From JAYPWI01 sp964629575 (GTDB lineage Bacteria; Actinomycetota; Acidimicrobiia; Acidimicrobiales; Poriferisodalaceae): DNA of 64,000 bases. This document shows, piece after piece, positions 1 through 6,186 of this stretch. The stretch covers positions 1-64,000 of the forward strand of contig CAZVUM010000023.1 in NCBI GenBank assembly GCA_964629575.1, written 5' to 3'. The notes beneath the pieces were generated by a model. It worked only from the letters and a program-made list of their open reading frames with translations. It made no database searches and had not been told where the DNA came from. Each line of letters starts with the position of its first letter. Position 1 is the first letter of the stretch. The translations under genes and the position numbers were made by a program.

Positions 1-224
1 AGCGCCATCTGGACCATCGTCGAGCCGTGAGCGATTGCGGGCGGGGCACGTCCCAAGCGCGCTCCACCGCGGTCGAGCCGCCGATCTCGTAGGTTCCAGA
101 GACAAGAGTTCGCGCGCATCGAGCGCGACGACCGGCTTTGACCTGCAAGCTCACGCCCCATCTACTGGTCCCGCCGGGCATCTAGTGCGGCCGGCAGATA
201 CCCCAGCTCCTGCGTGGATGACCT
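1..224. other. Left edge, no recognised gene
   Basis: I see no supportable complete gene here. The first ten codons read on the + strand (ending in TGA at 28-30) could be the tail of a gene that begins outside the window, but nine residues are too few to identify. The rest has no convincing reading frame, tRNA or strong hairpin. Together with the half-tRNA at 814-855 it may belong to an integrated element whose other end lies to the left of the window. Confidence 0.3.
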
Positions 225-605
225 TCAGGTGAGATCGATGTAGTGGCGGTCGGCGAGCTGAGTGACGAGATCGGCGATGCTGGCGTCGGTGTGGTCGGCG
301 GCGGCTCGGATGAGGCCGACGGCGGCGTAGAGGGCGTAGCTCCAGTAGTCGTCGGGCCACCAGCTGAGTTCCTCGAGGAGGTCTGGCTCGAGCCCTGCCC
401 GCACCGCAGCGCTGGTGAAGATGGCGTAGGCGATGCGCCGGTTCTGCTTGCCCTTGAAGAACACCTCGGGCAGATAGTGCGACGTGAAGTCCTCCAGGGA
501 GATCGGGCGAGCCGGGTCGATACCGGCCACCCCGAGCACGTCCGCGGCAAGGCCCATGTAGACCTCGCCCGGAAAGGTGTCGTTCTCCGGGTGCAGATCA
601 GCCAC
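225..605 (-). CDS. Hypothetical protein (126 aa)
   Basis: I do not recognise this protein. It starts at an ATG and gives a 126-residue soluble, acidic product without signal peptide or membrane segment. It is rich in Trp/Tyr/Phe in the middle (ELSWWPDDYWSYALYAAVGL, about residues 79-98) and looks like a compact alpha-helical fold. Codon use is consistent with real coding in this GC-rich genome. It lies between the window edge and a half-tRNA, a position typical of cargo of an integrated element, but no integrase is visible. Function unknown; the existence of the gene is more certain than any role. Confidence 0.6.
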   Translation of the reverse strand: MADLHPENDTFPGEVYMGLAADVLGVAGIDPARPISLEDFTSHYLPEVFFKGKQNRRIAYAIFTSAAVRAGLEPDLLEELSWWPDDYWSYALYAAVGLIRAAADHTDASIADLVTQLADRHYIDLT

Positions 606-813
606 CGACCGGGCGATCTGGACAGCATCAACGCCATCGGTGAGGCCCTGGAGTAGACGTCGGACCGCTTCGCTCCGGTCCTGATCGGTGGGCCGCCTTC
701 TTGCCGAAACGCCCCAACACAGGCCAATACTGGCGGACCGGCGTGGAGCAGAAACTCGCCCTGACCAGGGGAATCGTCACGAGCTAGCACCATCCAACAC
801 CTACCGAACGGCT
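606..813. other. Intergenic stretch without recognised gene
   Basis: Between the hypothetical gene and the half-tRNA I find no reading frame with protein-like composition on either strand and no complete tRNA. The 5' half that would complete the tRNA fragment at 814-855 (an acceptor arm pairing with GCGGCCT) is absent here, which is the main reason for calling that fragment a remnant. Confidence 0.4.
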
Positions 814-855
814 CTTTTGATCCCAATGTGCCGGGTTCGAGCCCCGGGCGGCCTA
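814..855 (+). pseudogene. 3' half of a tRNA gene, probable attachment-site remnant
   Basis: The sequence reads as the 3' half of a tRNA: an anticodon loop CTTTTGA (814-820), a 3' anticodon-stem strand TCCCA, a 5-base variable loop, a perfect T arm (CCGGG, loop TTCGAGC, CCCGG at 831-847) and the 3' acceptor strand GCGGCCT plus a discriminator A (855). The matching 5' half is missing: the bases before 814 cannot form the other strand of the anticodon stem or the acceptor. The anticodon is most simply TTT (Lys), although a TTG (Gln) register is possible. Tyrosine-recombinase elements often duplicate exactly the anticodon-loop-to-3'-end part of a tRNA, so this is probably an att site; the intact tRNA would lie outside the window. 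Confidence 0.6.
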
Positions 856-873
856 CGCATCGCGCCAAGACGA

Positions 874-1347
874 TCAGCCGTACCGCGCGATCGGCGCTAC
901 CTCAGCGCCGGTGAGGGTGACGAGATCCTGCGGTGCCAGGGAGATGTCGAGCCCGCGGCGACCGCCGCTGCAGTAGACCTCATCGCACGCCAACACCATC
1001 TCCTCGATCGCGGTCCTCAACGGCTGTCGCGTACCGAGCGGGCTGATCCCGCCCACCACATAGCCCGTGGCGCGCTCCGCGGCTGCGGGGTCGGCCATCG
1101 AGACCTTCTTCGCACCCAGCGCGGACGCGGCAGCCTTCAGGTCGAGACTCGCCTCCACCGGGATGACTGCAAGCGCGAGCTCCCCTCCAGCCAACTCGAC
1201 CACCAGGGTCTTGAACACCTCGCCCCGATCGACCCCCAGCGCCTCCGCCGCCTCGAGGCCGTAGCTCTCATGAGCAGGGTCGTGGTCGTAGGGATGCACC
1301 CCCACCTCGACACCGGCGGCTCTCGCTGCGTCGACGGCCGGGGTCAT
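874..1347 (-). CDS. ybaK: YbaK/EbsC-type aminoacyl-tRNA deacylase
   Basis: A single-domain protein of 157 residues, the usual length of the YbaK/EbsC family. The family lysine lies in the VFKTLVVE segment (about residue 46), followed by the VIPVEASLDLKAAASALGAKKVSMA segment typical of the substrate pocket and the GGISPLG glycine-rich loop. YbaK hydrolyses Cys-tRNA(Pro) mischarged by prolyl-tRNA synthetase, a translation quality-control step in the cytoplasm. The start is an ATG with no better alternative upstream. It is followed on the same strand, ten bases after a short unknown gene's stop, so the two may be co-transcribed. Substrate (Cys-tRNA-Pro versus another misacylated tRNA) is inferred from family only. 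Confidence 0.9.
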   Translation of the reverse strand: MTPAVDAARAAGVEVGVHPYDHDPAHESYGLEAAEALGVDRGEVFKTLVVELAGGELALAVIPVEASLDLKAAASALGAKKVSMADPAAAERATGYVVGGISPLGTRQPLRTAIEEMVLACDEVYCSGGRRGLDISLAPQDLVTLTGAEVAPIARYG

Positions 1348-1356
1348 CCGCCCAGT

Positions 1357-1620
1357 TCAGCCGATCAGCTGGAGCGTCGCTCGCCGTTGTTCCCAATACT
1401 CGGAGTCGATCTCGTCGGCCTCGGACACCCGGCGACGCAGGCGAGCGATCGCCGCTCGACGCCTGGCCAGACGCTGATCGTCATCCTGGCGCGCCTGGCG
1501 ATCCTCGTTGAGCTGCCGAATGCGTAGCTGCGCGCGCTCGCGATCTGCCGCAGGAGCCGCATCTGAACAGCCGAACATCTCGGTCGAGTGCGAGGGATCG
1601 AACAGCGTGGGGGTCTCCAT
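1357..1620 (-). CDS. Hypothetical charged helical protein (87 aa)
   Basis: Not recognised. The product is 87 residues, with an N-terminal segment mentioning no known motif and then a long Arg/Gln/Asp/Glu-rich stretch (from about residue 28) predicted to be one or two long helices or a coiled coil. No signal peptide or membrane segment. It ends nine bases before the ybaK start on the same strand, which supports translation as a small operon. Homologues in other actinobacteria, if any, would be the only guide to function. Confidence 0.5.
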   Translation of the reverse strand: METPTLFDPSHSTEMFGCSDAAPAADRERAQLRIRQLNEDRQARQDDDQRLARRRAAIARLRRRVSEADEIDSEYWEQRRATLQLIG

Positions 1621-1656
1621 GGGATCTATGAGTACCGGAGGGGTGTGACAGCCATC

Positions 1657-1802
1657 GCCGCAATCGTCGGCTCGCCTCGCTCGCCTCCTCTGCGGAAGGC
1701 TTCACCCCGGCTTCTGCGAGCCCGTTCACTACTCTCGCTTGCCGCAATCGTCGGCTCGCTTCGCTCGCCTCCTCTGCGGAAGGCTTCACCCCGGCTTCTG
1801 CG
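1657..1802 (+). repeat. Tandem pair of a 62-bp dispersed repeat
   Basis: Copy 1 is 1657-1718 and copy 2 is 1741-1802; they are 62 bases each, begin GCCGCAATCGTCGGCTCGC and differ at a single base (C1675 versus T1759), with a period of 84. Related versions appear at 27929-27990 (reverse orientation) and around the assembly gap at 60662-60761. The repeat is intergenic, between the 87-aa hypothetical gene and the thioesterase. It can be read in one frame, but the products are implausible and I treat it as a non-coding dispersed element. Confidence 0.8.
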
Positions 1803-1811
1803 TGGGTTCGT

Positions 1812-2306
1812 TCACCGGTTGGGACGGAGGTAGCTCTCGTGGTCTTTGTTGATCTCGCCTCCGACGAGGCGGGTCGCGGTGGCCTCTCCGATGGCCTGGA
1901 AGGACGCTGTTGCCACCGTGCAGACGGTTCCATCTGGGTCCAGGATTCTCGCTGTGGTGTCGATCCTGCTGCCATCGATCGACGAGATGCTCGCCTCGAC
2001 CGAGTGTGTGACCCCGACGGCCACCGAAGCCACGAACTCCGCCGATGAGCGAGACGTCAGCGCCCACTGGTGCGCCAGCGCGATCGTCGCCCACGCCATC
2101 GCCTCATCGAGGATCGCCAACTGAACGCCGCCGTGCACCAACGTCGGCGCGCCCGAATAGGTGTCGGACAGCTCGAACTCGGCCGTCACCGTCTCGGTCG
2201 CGTCGTCGTGAAAGAACGGGATGCGCAACCCGTGCTCGTTGCGGGATTCGCAGACGTAGCAGTTGGACTCGTAGCCCCAGTCGTCGTTGTGCAGCCTGGT
2301 CTTCAT
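1812..2306 (-). CDS. PaaI-family hotdog-fold thioesterase
   Basis: A hotdog-fold acyl-CoA thioesterase of the PaaI/YbgC superfamily. The N-terminal NCYVCESRNEHGLRI segment resembles the NCF[VA]CG..NPxGL opening common in this family, and the active-site region HGGVQLAILDEAMAW carries the HGG and the acidic residue expected. The reaction is hydrolysis of an acyl-CoA thioester; the natural acyl group cannot be read from sequence. I chose the second ATG (2306) because GGAGGA lies seven bases upstream of it; an ATG five codons earlier (2321) is also open. Length 164 residues. Downstream are the tandem repeats; upstream dut on the same strand. Confidence 0.85.
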   Translation of the reverse strand: MKTRLHNDDWGYESNCYVCESRNEHGLRIPFFHDDATETVTAEFELSDTYSGAPTLVHGGVQLAILDEAMAWATIALAHQWALTSRSSAEFVASVAVGVTHSVEASISSIDGSRIDTTARILDPDGTVCTVATASFQAIGEATATRLVGGEINKDHESYLRPNR

Positions 2307-2339
2307 CGCGGGGTCCTCCATACACGGGTCCGCCGCCGA

Positions 2340-2774
2340 TCAGCGGCCCGAATGTCCGAACCCGCCGAGACCGCGCTCTGTTTCGTCGAGCACGTCCACC
2401 TCCACCCATGCGGCCTGCTCGACCCGCTGAATGACCAACTGGGCGATCCGGTCCCCGCGGACCACCGTGTACGGCTCCGACGGGTCCGTGTTGATGAGGA
2501 GGACCCGCAGTTCGTCGCGGTAGCCGCTGTCGATCAGACCCGGCGTGTTGAGGCACGTGACCCCGTGTCGTAGGGCAAGCCCCGAGCGCGGTTGCACGAA
2601 GCCGGCGTACCCCTCCGGAATCGCCACCGCCACTCCGGTGCCGACCAGCGCGCGACCACCTCCCGGCTGGAGAACCACCTCTTCGCTGGCGACGAGATCG
2701 GCTCCCGCATCGCCCGGTTTGGCGTACGCGGGGAGCGGGAGGTCGCTGTCGACTCGGCGAAGAGGGACGGTCAC
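2340..2774 (-). CDS. dut: dUTP diphosphatase
   Basis: Hydrolyses dUTP to dUMP and PPi, keeping uracil out of DNA and supplying dUMP for thymidylate synthesis. All five trimeric-dUTPase motifs can be followed: GDAGADL (motif 1), QPRSGLA (motif 2), GLIDSGYRDEL (motif 3 with the catalytic Asp), RGDRIAQLV (motif 4) and the flexible C-terminal GLGGFGHSG arm (motif 5). I place the start at a GTG (2774, giving 144 residues), matching family length; the open frame continues to 2849, but that would overlap the divergent orn start. A second dUMP-forming route, dcd, is present at the other end of the window. Confidence 0.93.
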   Translation of the reverse strand: MTVPLRRVDSDLPLPAYAKPGDAGADLVASEEVVLQPGGGRALVGTGVAVAIPEGYAGFVQPRSGLALRHGVTCLNTPGLIDSGYRDELRVLLINTDPSEPYTVVRGDRIAQLVIQRVEQAAWVEVDVLDETERGLGGFGHSGR

Positions 2775-2847
2775 CACGGCGACGACTCTACGCAGCCAGA
2801 AGAGCGCGAGTCGGGAGGGAGGGTCTGTGTCGCACCCAGCCTCTACC

Positions 2848-3423
2848 ATGCCCTCCGTGCTCGTCTGGATGGACCTCGAGATGACGGGGCTCGACCCCCG
2901 AATTCATCGCATCGTCGAGATCGCGACGATCGTCACCGACAATCAGCTCGAGATCGTCGCCGAGGGCCCCGACCTCGTGGTTCACGCCTCCGACGACGAC
3001 CTCGCCACCATGGACGACTTCGTCACCAACATGCACACCAAATCGGGCCTCCTGAACCAGATCAAGGAATCGACGGTGACGCTCGAGGACGCGGGCGCAC
3101 AGACGCTGGCGTTCATCAAGGACCACGTGAAAACGCCACGGACCGTGCCGTTGTGCGGCAACTCCATTGGCACCGATCGCCGATTCCTCGACATCTACCT
3201 CCCCGACATCGAGAACTTCCTGCACTATCGATCCGTCGACGTCTCCACCCTCAAAGAGCTCGCTCGGCGTTGGGCACCCGCCGTCGCCAGGTCGGTTCCG
3301 CAGAAGGCGACCTCCCACCGCGCCCTCGACGACATTCGCGAGAGCATCATCGAGCTACAGCACTACCGCGAACACCTCTTCATGCTTCCAGACGTGCCCG
3401 GGTCCGAATCGAACGACGGTTAG
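2848..3423 (+). CDS. orn: Oligoribonuclease
   Basis: A DEDDh-type 3'-5' exonuclease that degrades di- to short oligoribonucleotides, the last step of RNA turnover and also of pGpG removal after c-di-GMP breakdown. Exo I motif WMDLEMTGLDP sits at the N-terminus, Exo II around GNSIGTDRRFLDIYLP and Exo III around HRALDDIRESI with the catalytic His and Asp. Length 191 residues versus about 180-200 in the family. The ATG at 2848 is the only start that leaves a normal N-terminus; the frame open to 2545 is an artefact. It is divergent from dut with 73 bases between. A PilZ protein at 24.6 kb fits with c-di-GMP use in this organism. Confidence 0.95.
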   Translation: MPSVLVWMDLEMTGLDPRIHRIVEIATIVTDNQLEIVAEGPDLVVHASDDDLATMDDFVTNMHTKSGLLNQIKESTVTLEDAGAQTLAFIKDHVKTPRTVPLCGNSIGTDRRFLDIYLPDIENFLHYRSVDVSTLKELARRWAPAVARSVPQKATSHRALDDIRESIIELQHYREHLFMLPDVPGSESNDG

Positions 3424-3432
3424 AGACTCCGG

Positions 3433-3438
3433 TAGATT
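3433..3438 (+). promoter_or_regulatory. -10 hexamer TAGATT, leaderless start of the MBL gene
   Basis: TAGATT ends seven bases before the GTG at 3446. With transcription starting 6-7 bases after the hexamer, the mRNA would begin at or next to the start codon. No ribosome-binding site precedes the GTG. Confidence 0.5.
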
Positions 3439-3445
3439 CCCTCAC

Positions 3446-4546
3446 GTGAACCGGCCAACTCGCGAAGAGCAGCTTCCCCCAGAGGACGGGATCGTCGAGC
3501 TCGCGCCCAACGTTCGTCGGCTCCAGCTGCCGATGTCCATGCCGGGGCTCGGGCACGTCAACTGCTACATCCTCGACGACGCCAAAGGCGCTGCCCTGGT
3601 CGACCCAGGGCTGCCGGGACCACAGAACTGGCGAGCGCTCATGGATGGACTGCAACAGGCGGAGGTCCCGCCCGAGCGCGTGCATTCGATCGTCATCACG
3701 CACAGCCACCCGGACCACTTCGGCGCGGCGGGCCGCTTCGCCGAGCAGTACGGCGCCGACATCGTCACCCACCGCAACTTCCGATTGTGGTGGGACCTCG
3801 ACGAAGAAGACGACGAGCCGCTCGAGAACGTGAGCGCTGCCGGCGAGAACGACGAGATCAACCAGACCATGTACGACGACCCACTCTTCTCGGGTCGGAG
3901 GCAGGGACCGGGAGCCCCCACGCCGTGGGGCGGCGAGCGCTTCAAGATGCCGTGGCACCGCCGGCTCGGGTACTTCTTCATGCGTCAGGGCTGGGGCGGT
4001 CGCTGGTTCGCCACCCCTACCCCCACCAAGCGGGTCGAAAACGCCGATCACATCTCACTCGCCCGACGCGAATGGGTGGCCGTGCACACGCCCGGGCACA
4101 CCACCGACCACCTCTGCCTCTTCGATCCCGAAGAGGGGATGATGATCTGCGGCGACCACGTGCTGCCCACCATCACGCCGCACATCTCGGGCTTCGGAAC
4201 CGCCCGAGATCCGTTGAAGGACTTCTTCGAGAGCCTCGACAGAGTGGGCGACTTCTCAGGGGTGAAGCTGGCACTGCCGGCTCACGGCAATCCCTTCACC
4301 GATCTTCCCGGCCGCGTCGAGGACATCAAGCGCCACCATGTCGAGCGCCTCGACATCTTGCGAGAAGCGTCGGACAAGCTCGGCCATGCACCGGTGGAGG
4401 GCTACATGCGCGAGCTCTTCAAGGAACGAGCCTGGGGTCCGATGGCCGAGTCCGAGACGTTCGCCCACCTGGAGCATCTCCGCCACATGGGCGAAGCCGC
4501 CGCCAACCGCACCGACGACGGCCTCCTGCACTACCAGTTCAAGTAG
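3446..4546 (+). CDS. Metallo-beta-lactamase fold hydrolase
   Basis: A 366-residue MBL-fold metallohydrolase. The metal-binding motif appears as THSHPDH (about residues 90-96), followed by the second histidine in HTPGHTTDH and an Asp in ICGDH, then a histidine in LPAHGNPF, i.e. the full binuclear-zinc ligand set. An insertion of about 80 residues rich in Trp, Gly and Pro separates motifs 1 and 3, and the C-terminus carries an extra helical domain (VEDIKRHHVERLDIL onwards), as in the larger LACTB2-like hydrolases. Substrate unknown. The GTG at 3446 was chosen because it follows the orn stop by 22 bases and has a -10 hexamer seven bases upstream. Confidence 0.85.
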   Translation: MNRPTREEQLPPEDGIVELAPNVRRLQLPMSMPGLGHVNCYILDDAKGAALVDPGLPGPQNWRALMDGLQQAEVPPERVHSIVITHSHPDHFGAAGRFAEQYGADIVTHRNFRLWWDLDEEDDEPLENVSAAGENDEINQTMYDDPLFSGRRQGPGAPTPWGGERFKMPWHRRLGYFFMRQGWGGRWFATPTPTKRVENADHISLARREWVAVHTPGHTTDHLCLFDPEEGMMICGDHVLPTITPHISGFGTARDPLKDFFESLDRVGDFSGVKLALPAHGNPFTDLPGRVEDIKRHHVERLDILREASDKLGHAPVEGYMRELFKERAWGPMAESETFAHLEHLRHMGEAAANRTDDGLLHYQFK

Positions 4547-4637
4547 TCCGTCAGTCCACGCACGCCGGGCGGTAGCGGGAGATCGACGTCTCGCGTTAAT
4601 TCGCTTGGACAGCGCGCCGACAGGTGATTGAGTAGAG

Positions 4638-4657
4638 GGCGTCCTCTCGAGGACGCC
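4638..4657 (+). terminator. Hairpin terminator after the MBL gene
   Basis: A perfect 9-bp stem GGCGTCCTC / GAGGACGCC with a 2-base loop, followed by TTGCATTTGTGTG. It lies about 90 bases after the MBL stop and just before the whiB7-type promoter, so it separates the two units. Confidence 0.65.
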
Positions 4658-4679
4658 TTGCATTTGTGTGTCGTTTCCG

Positions 4680-4694
4680 TTTAATCGGTTGACG
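4680..4694 (+). promoter_or_regulatory. Candidate WhiB7-type promoter: AT tract plus -35
   Basis: TTTAAT (4680-4685) lies three bases upstream of a -35 box TTGACG (4689-4694). In mycobacteria WhiB7 activates promoters that have a short AT-rich tract just upstream of a good -35, including its own. I cannot find a convincing -10 at 16-19 bases, so this is a candidate only. Confidence 0.45.
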
Positions 4695-4756
4695 CACACC
4701 CAGCGGTCGTGATCCGCTACATCAGCACAACAGCTCCACGGAACGAGCATCTCGCC

Positions 4757-4924
4757 ATGTTCAGCACACTCACGCTCAACACGAACAGCCGCCAGGCTGT
4801 GTCGTCGCGCGTGCGCTGCACCCCGGCGGCCGCATGGCTCGACACCGCCGAGATGTTCGGGTTCGCAGGTACCTACGCCGGTATCAAGCACCCGACCTGG
4901 CGGCCTCCCGAGGATCCGATGTAG
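4757..4924 (+). CDS. Leader ORF upstream of whiB7-like gene
   Basis: A 55-codon ORF (MFSTLTLNTNSRQAV... to ...HPTWRPPEDPM) lying in the 5' leader of the whiB7-like gene; a GTG at 4709 in the same frame is also possible, but that would sit at the putative promoter. I do not recognise the peptide. Its last codons (4896-4907) coincide with a segment that pairs perfectly with the 5' arm of the terminator hairpin at 4950-4981, which is why I read it as a regulatory leader rather than an ordinary gene. Mycobacterial whiB7 and Streptomyces wblC have upstream ORFs of this kind. No good ribosome-binding site precedes the ATG. Confidence 0.55.
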   Translation: MFSTLTLNTNSRQAVSSRVRCTPAAAWLDTAEMFGFAGTYAGIKHPTWRPPEDPM

Positions 4925-4981
4925 CACCCGCAACATCGCAAGAACTCCGGAGAGGCCGCCAGGACAACCTGGCGGTCTCTC
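4896..4981 (+). promoter_or_regulatory. Transcription attenuator of the whiB7-like gene
   Basis: Three segments make two mutually exclusive structures. Segment 1 CCTGGCGGCCTC (4896-4907) is a perfect 12-base complement of GAGGCCGCCAGG (4952-4963, segment 2). Segment 2, extended to 4950, forms a 14-bp hairpin with CCTGGCGGTCTCTC (4968-4981, segment 3) with one G-U pair and a 4-base loop ACAA; this is the terminator. Segment 1 lies inside the last codons of the leader ORF, so a ribosome that reaches the stop would mask it and allow the terminator, while a ribosome stalled earlier would let 1 pair with 2 and prevent it. The T run after the hairpin is poor. Confidence 0.7.
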
Positions 4982-5025
4982 TGCGTTTCACCCACGAACC
5001 AGAGAGCCACACGAAAGCAGTGCCC

Positions 5026-5085
5026 ATGGACAACACACGTCACCTACCCACCACCGCAGATCCACCCCTCCGACTACCCGACTGA
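5026..5085 (+). CDS. Second short leader ORF (19 aa)
   Basis: ATG at 5026 opens a 19-codon frame (MDNTRHLPTTADPPLRLPD) that ends 21 bases before the whiB7-like start. It may simply be chance; its interest is its position between the attenuator and the regulator gene. No ribosome-binding site is evident. Confidence 0.25.
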   Translation: MDNTRHLPTTADPPLRLPD

Positions 5086-5106
5086 GACGACACAAGGACC
5101 GAGACC

Positions 5107-5436
5107 GTGCTCGAACTACTGATTCAGACCGACGACATCTGGCGGGTCGACGGACGTTGCAACGACGGCAACGGCACCCTCACCCACCTCTTCTTCTCCG
5201 ACGACATCCATGACATGGCCCGCGCCAAGGCCATCTGCACCAAGTGCACCGTGAGCGAGGAATGCCTCGATGCGGCGCTCACCCGGCACGAGCCGTGGGG
5301 TGTGTGGGGCGGAGAGTTGATCGAGAACGGCCGAATCGTGGTCAACAAGCGTGGTCGTGGACGGCCGCCCAAGACTCCGCGGCCGCCTCTCGTGGTGGAC
5401 GAGGTTCCTGTCCCTCCGGACCTCGTCTCCGCCTGA
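5107..5436 (+). CDS. whiB7: WhiB7-like Fe-S transcriptional regulator
   Basis: A Wbl-family protein of 109 residues. The four cluster cysteines are at about residues 18, 44, 47 and 53 (C...CxxC.....C), followed by the EPWGVWGGE turn. Beyond it comes an AT-hook KRGRGRPPK (about residues 83-91). The combination EPWGVWGGE - short spacer - KRxRGRPxK is the signature of WhiB7, the SigA-binding activator of intrinsic antibiotic resistance; other Wbl proteins lack the AT-hook. The GTG start at 5107 has AAGGA eight bases upstream. The long leader with an upstream ORF and terminator fits WhiB7 control by translation-inhibiting drugs. Subfamily assignment is from motifs, not from a tree. Confidence 0.85.
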   Translation: MLELLIQTDDIWRVDGRCNDGNGTLTHLFFSDDIHDMARAKAICTKCTVSEECLDAALTRHEPWGVWGGELIENGRIVVNKRGRGRPPKTPRPPLVVDEVPVPPDLVSA

Positions 5437-5438
5437 CA

Positions 5439-5486
5439 CCCGGGGTGGAGCGAGCGGAGTCCCCCTTCTGCTCGCTCCGCCCCGGG
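5439..5486 (+). terminator. Long GC-rich hairpin after whiB7
   Basis: A 17-bp stem (5439-5455 with 5470-5486) with one G-U pair and a 14-base loop begins three bases after the whiB7 stop. It has no T tract, so it may act as a terminator or as an mRNA-protecting structure. Confidence 0.7.
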
Positions 5487-5612
5487 CCCTCCCCCAGCGG
5501 CTCCTCTACCGGTGACTGAGGCCGTCCGACACGGACGCCCGACAGCCCGGGAGGGGGCCGCTGGTCGGGTTTTGGGCACGAGCTGGGCTTCCGGTATCGC
5601 TGCGGCCGCCGA

Positions 5613-5618
5613 TACCGT
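5613..5618 (+). promoter_or_regulatory. -10 hexamer TACCGT, leaderless start of tlpA-like gene
   Basis: TACCGT ends seven bases before the GTG at 5626 and supports that start over upstream in-frame ATG codons, which would place the promoter inside the gene. Confidence 0.45.
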
Positions 5619-5625
5619 GTGGGCC

Positions 5626-6186
5626 GTGACGGCCACCACCACTCCGGCGCAGCAGCGTGCACCCTGGCGACGGTGGGCCCTCGCCACGCTCGGCGCGTAC
5701 GTGGCGGGTGCGGTGGTGTTTCTGGCCGTTGGCGGAGGCGCTCCCGAGGCGAACCTCGCCCAGGATCGGACGCCCGGCACGCTCGGACCGGTTCACGACA
5801 TCGCGTACGAGACTCTCGACGGAGAGCCGACGACCCTCGCGCAATACGCCGGGCAGCCTCTCGTCATCAATTTCTTCGCCTCGTGGTGTCCACCGTGCAT
5901 CGAGGAGATGCCCGATCTCCAACGCTTCCACCAAGAGCACGGAGGCCGCTACACGGTCGTCGGCCTCGCTGTGGAGGGCTCGCGGCCGGCCCGTGACCTC
6001 GTAGAGGAGGTGGGGGTCACCTACGACATCGGACTGGACCAGCGGGACATCCTGATCGAGCTGGGCGGGGTGGCGATGCCGACCACCGTTTTCGTGAGCT
6101 CCACCGGCCAACTCCTCGACTCGCACAGCGGGATCCTGCAGTACGACGACTTAGTGGACAAGGCCGAGGAGCTCTTCGGGTCGTGA
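5626..6186 (+). CDS. TlpA/ResA-type membrane-anchored thioredoxin
   Basis: A 186-residue thioredoxin-fold protein with an N-terminal membrane anchor (WALATLGAYVAGAVVFLAVG, about residues 15-34) and the active site FFASWCPPCIEEMP, placing the redox CxxC outside the membrane. The cis-proline loop is GVAMPTTVF. Such proteins reduce disulfides in apocytochrome c or other exported proteins, using electrons passed by CcdA. It overlaps the ccdA-like gene by four bases (GTGA), strongly suggesting a translationally coupled pair. The oxidase genes downstream in the window include a cytochrome c domain (in CtaC) that would need such reduction. Start GTG 5626; the frame is open to 5512. Confidence 0.85.
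   Translation: MTATTTPAQQRAPWRRWALATLGAYVAGAVVFLAVGGGAPEANLAQDRTPGTLGPVHDIAYETLDGEPTTLAQYAGQPLVINFFASWCPPCIEEMPDLQRFHQEHGGRYTVVGLAVEGSRPARDLVEEVGVTYDIGLDQRDILIELGGVAMPTTVFVSSTGQLLDSHSGILQYDDLVDKAEELFGS

Noticed and set aside
182..868. A 228-codon minus-strand frame through the half-tRNA
   Set aside because: Its N-terminus is the reverse translation of the tRNA T arm (GLEPGT), and it overlaps the more protein-like 225-605 gene.
1657..1802. CRISPR array
   Set aside because: Only two units with a 22-base spacer, no third copy, no cas gene and the same element dispersed elsewhere.
1588..1833. Small plus-strand frame encoding repeated AIVGS.RSPPLRKASPRLLR
   Set aside because: It is the translation of the intergenic 62-bp repeats, and no start signal or conservation supports it.
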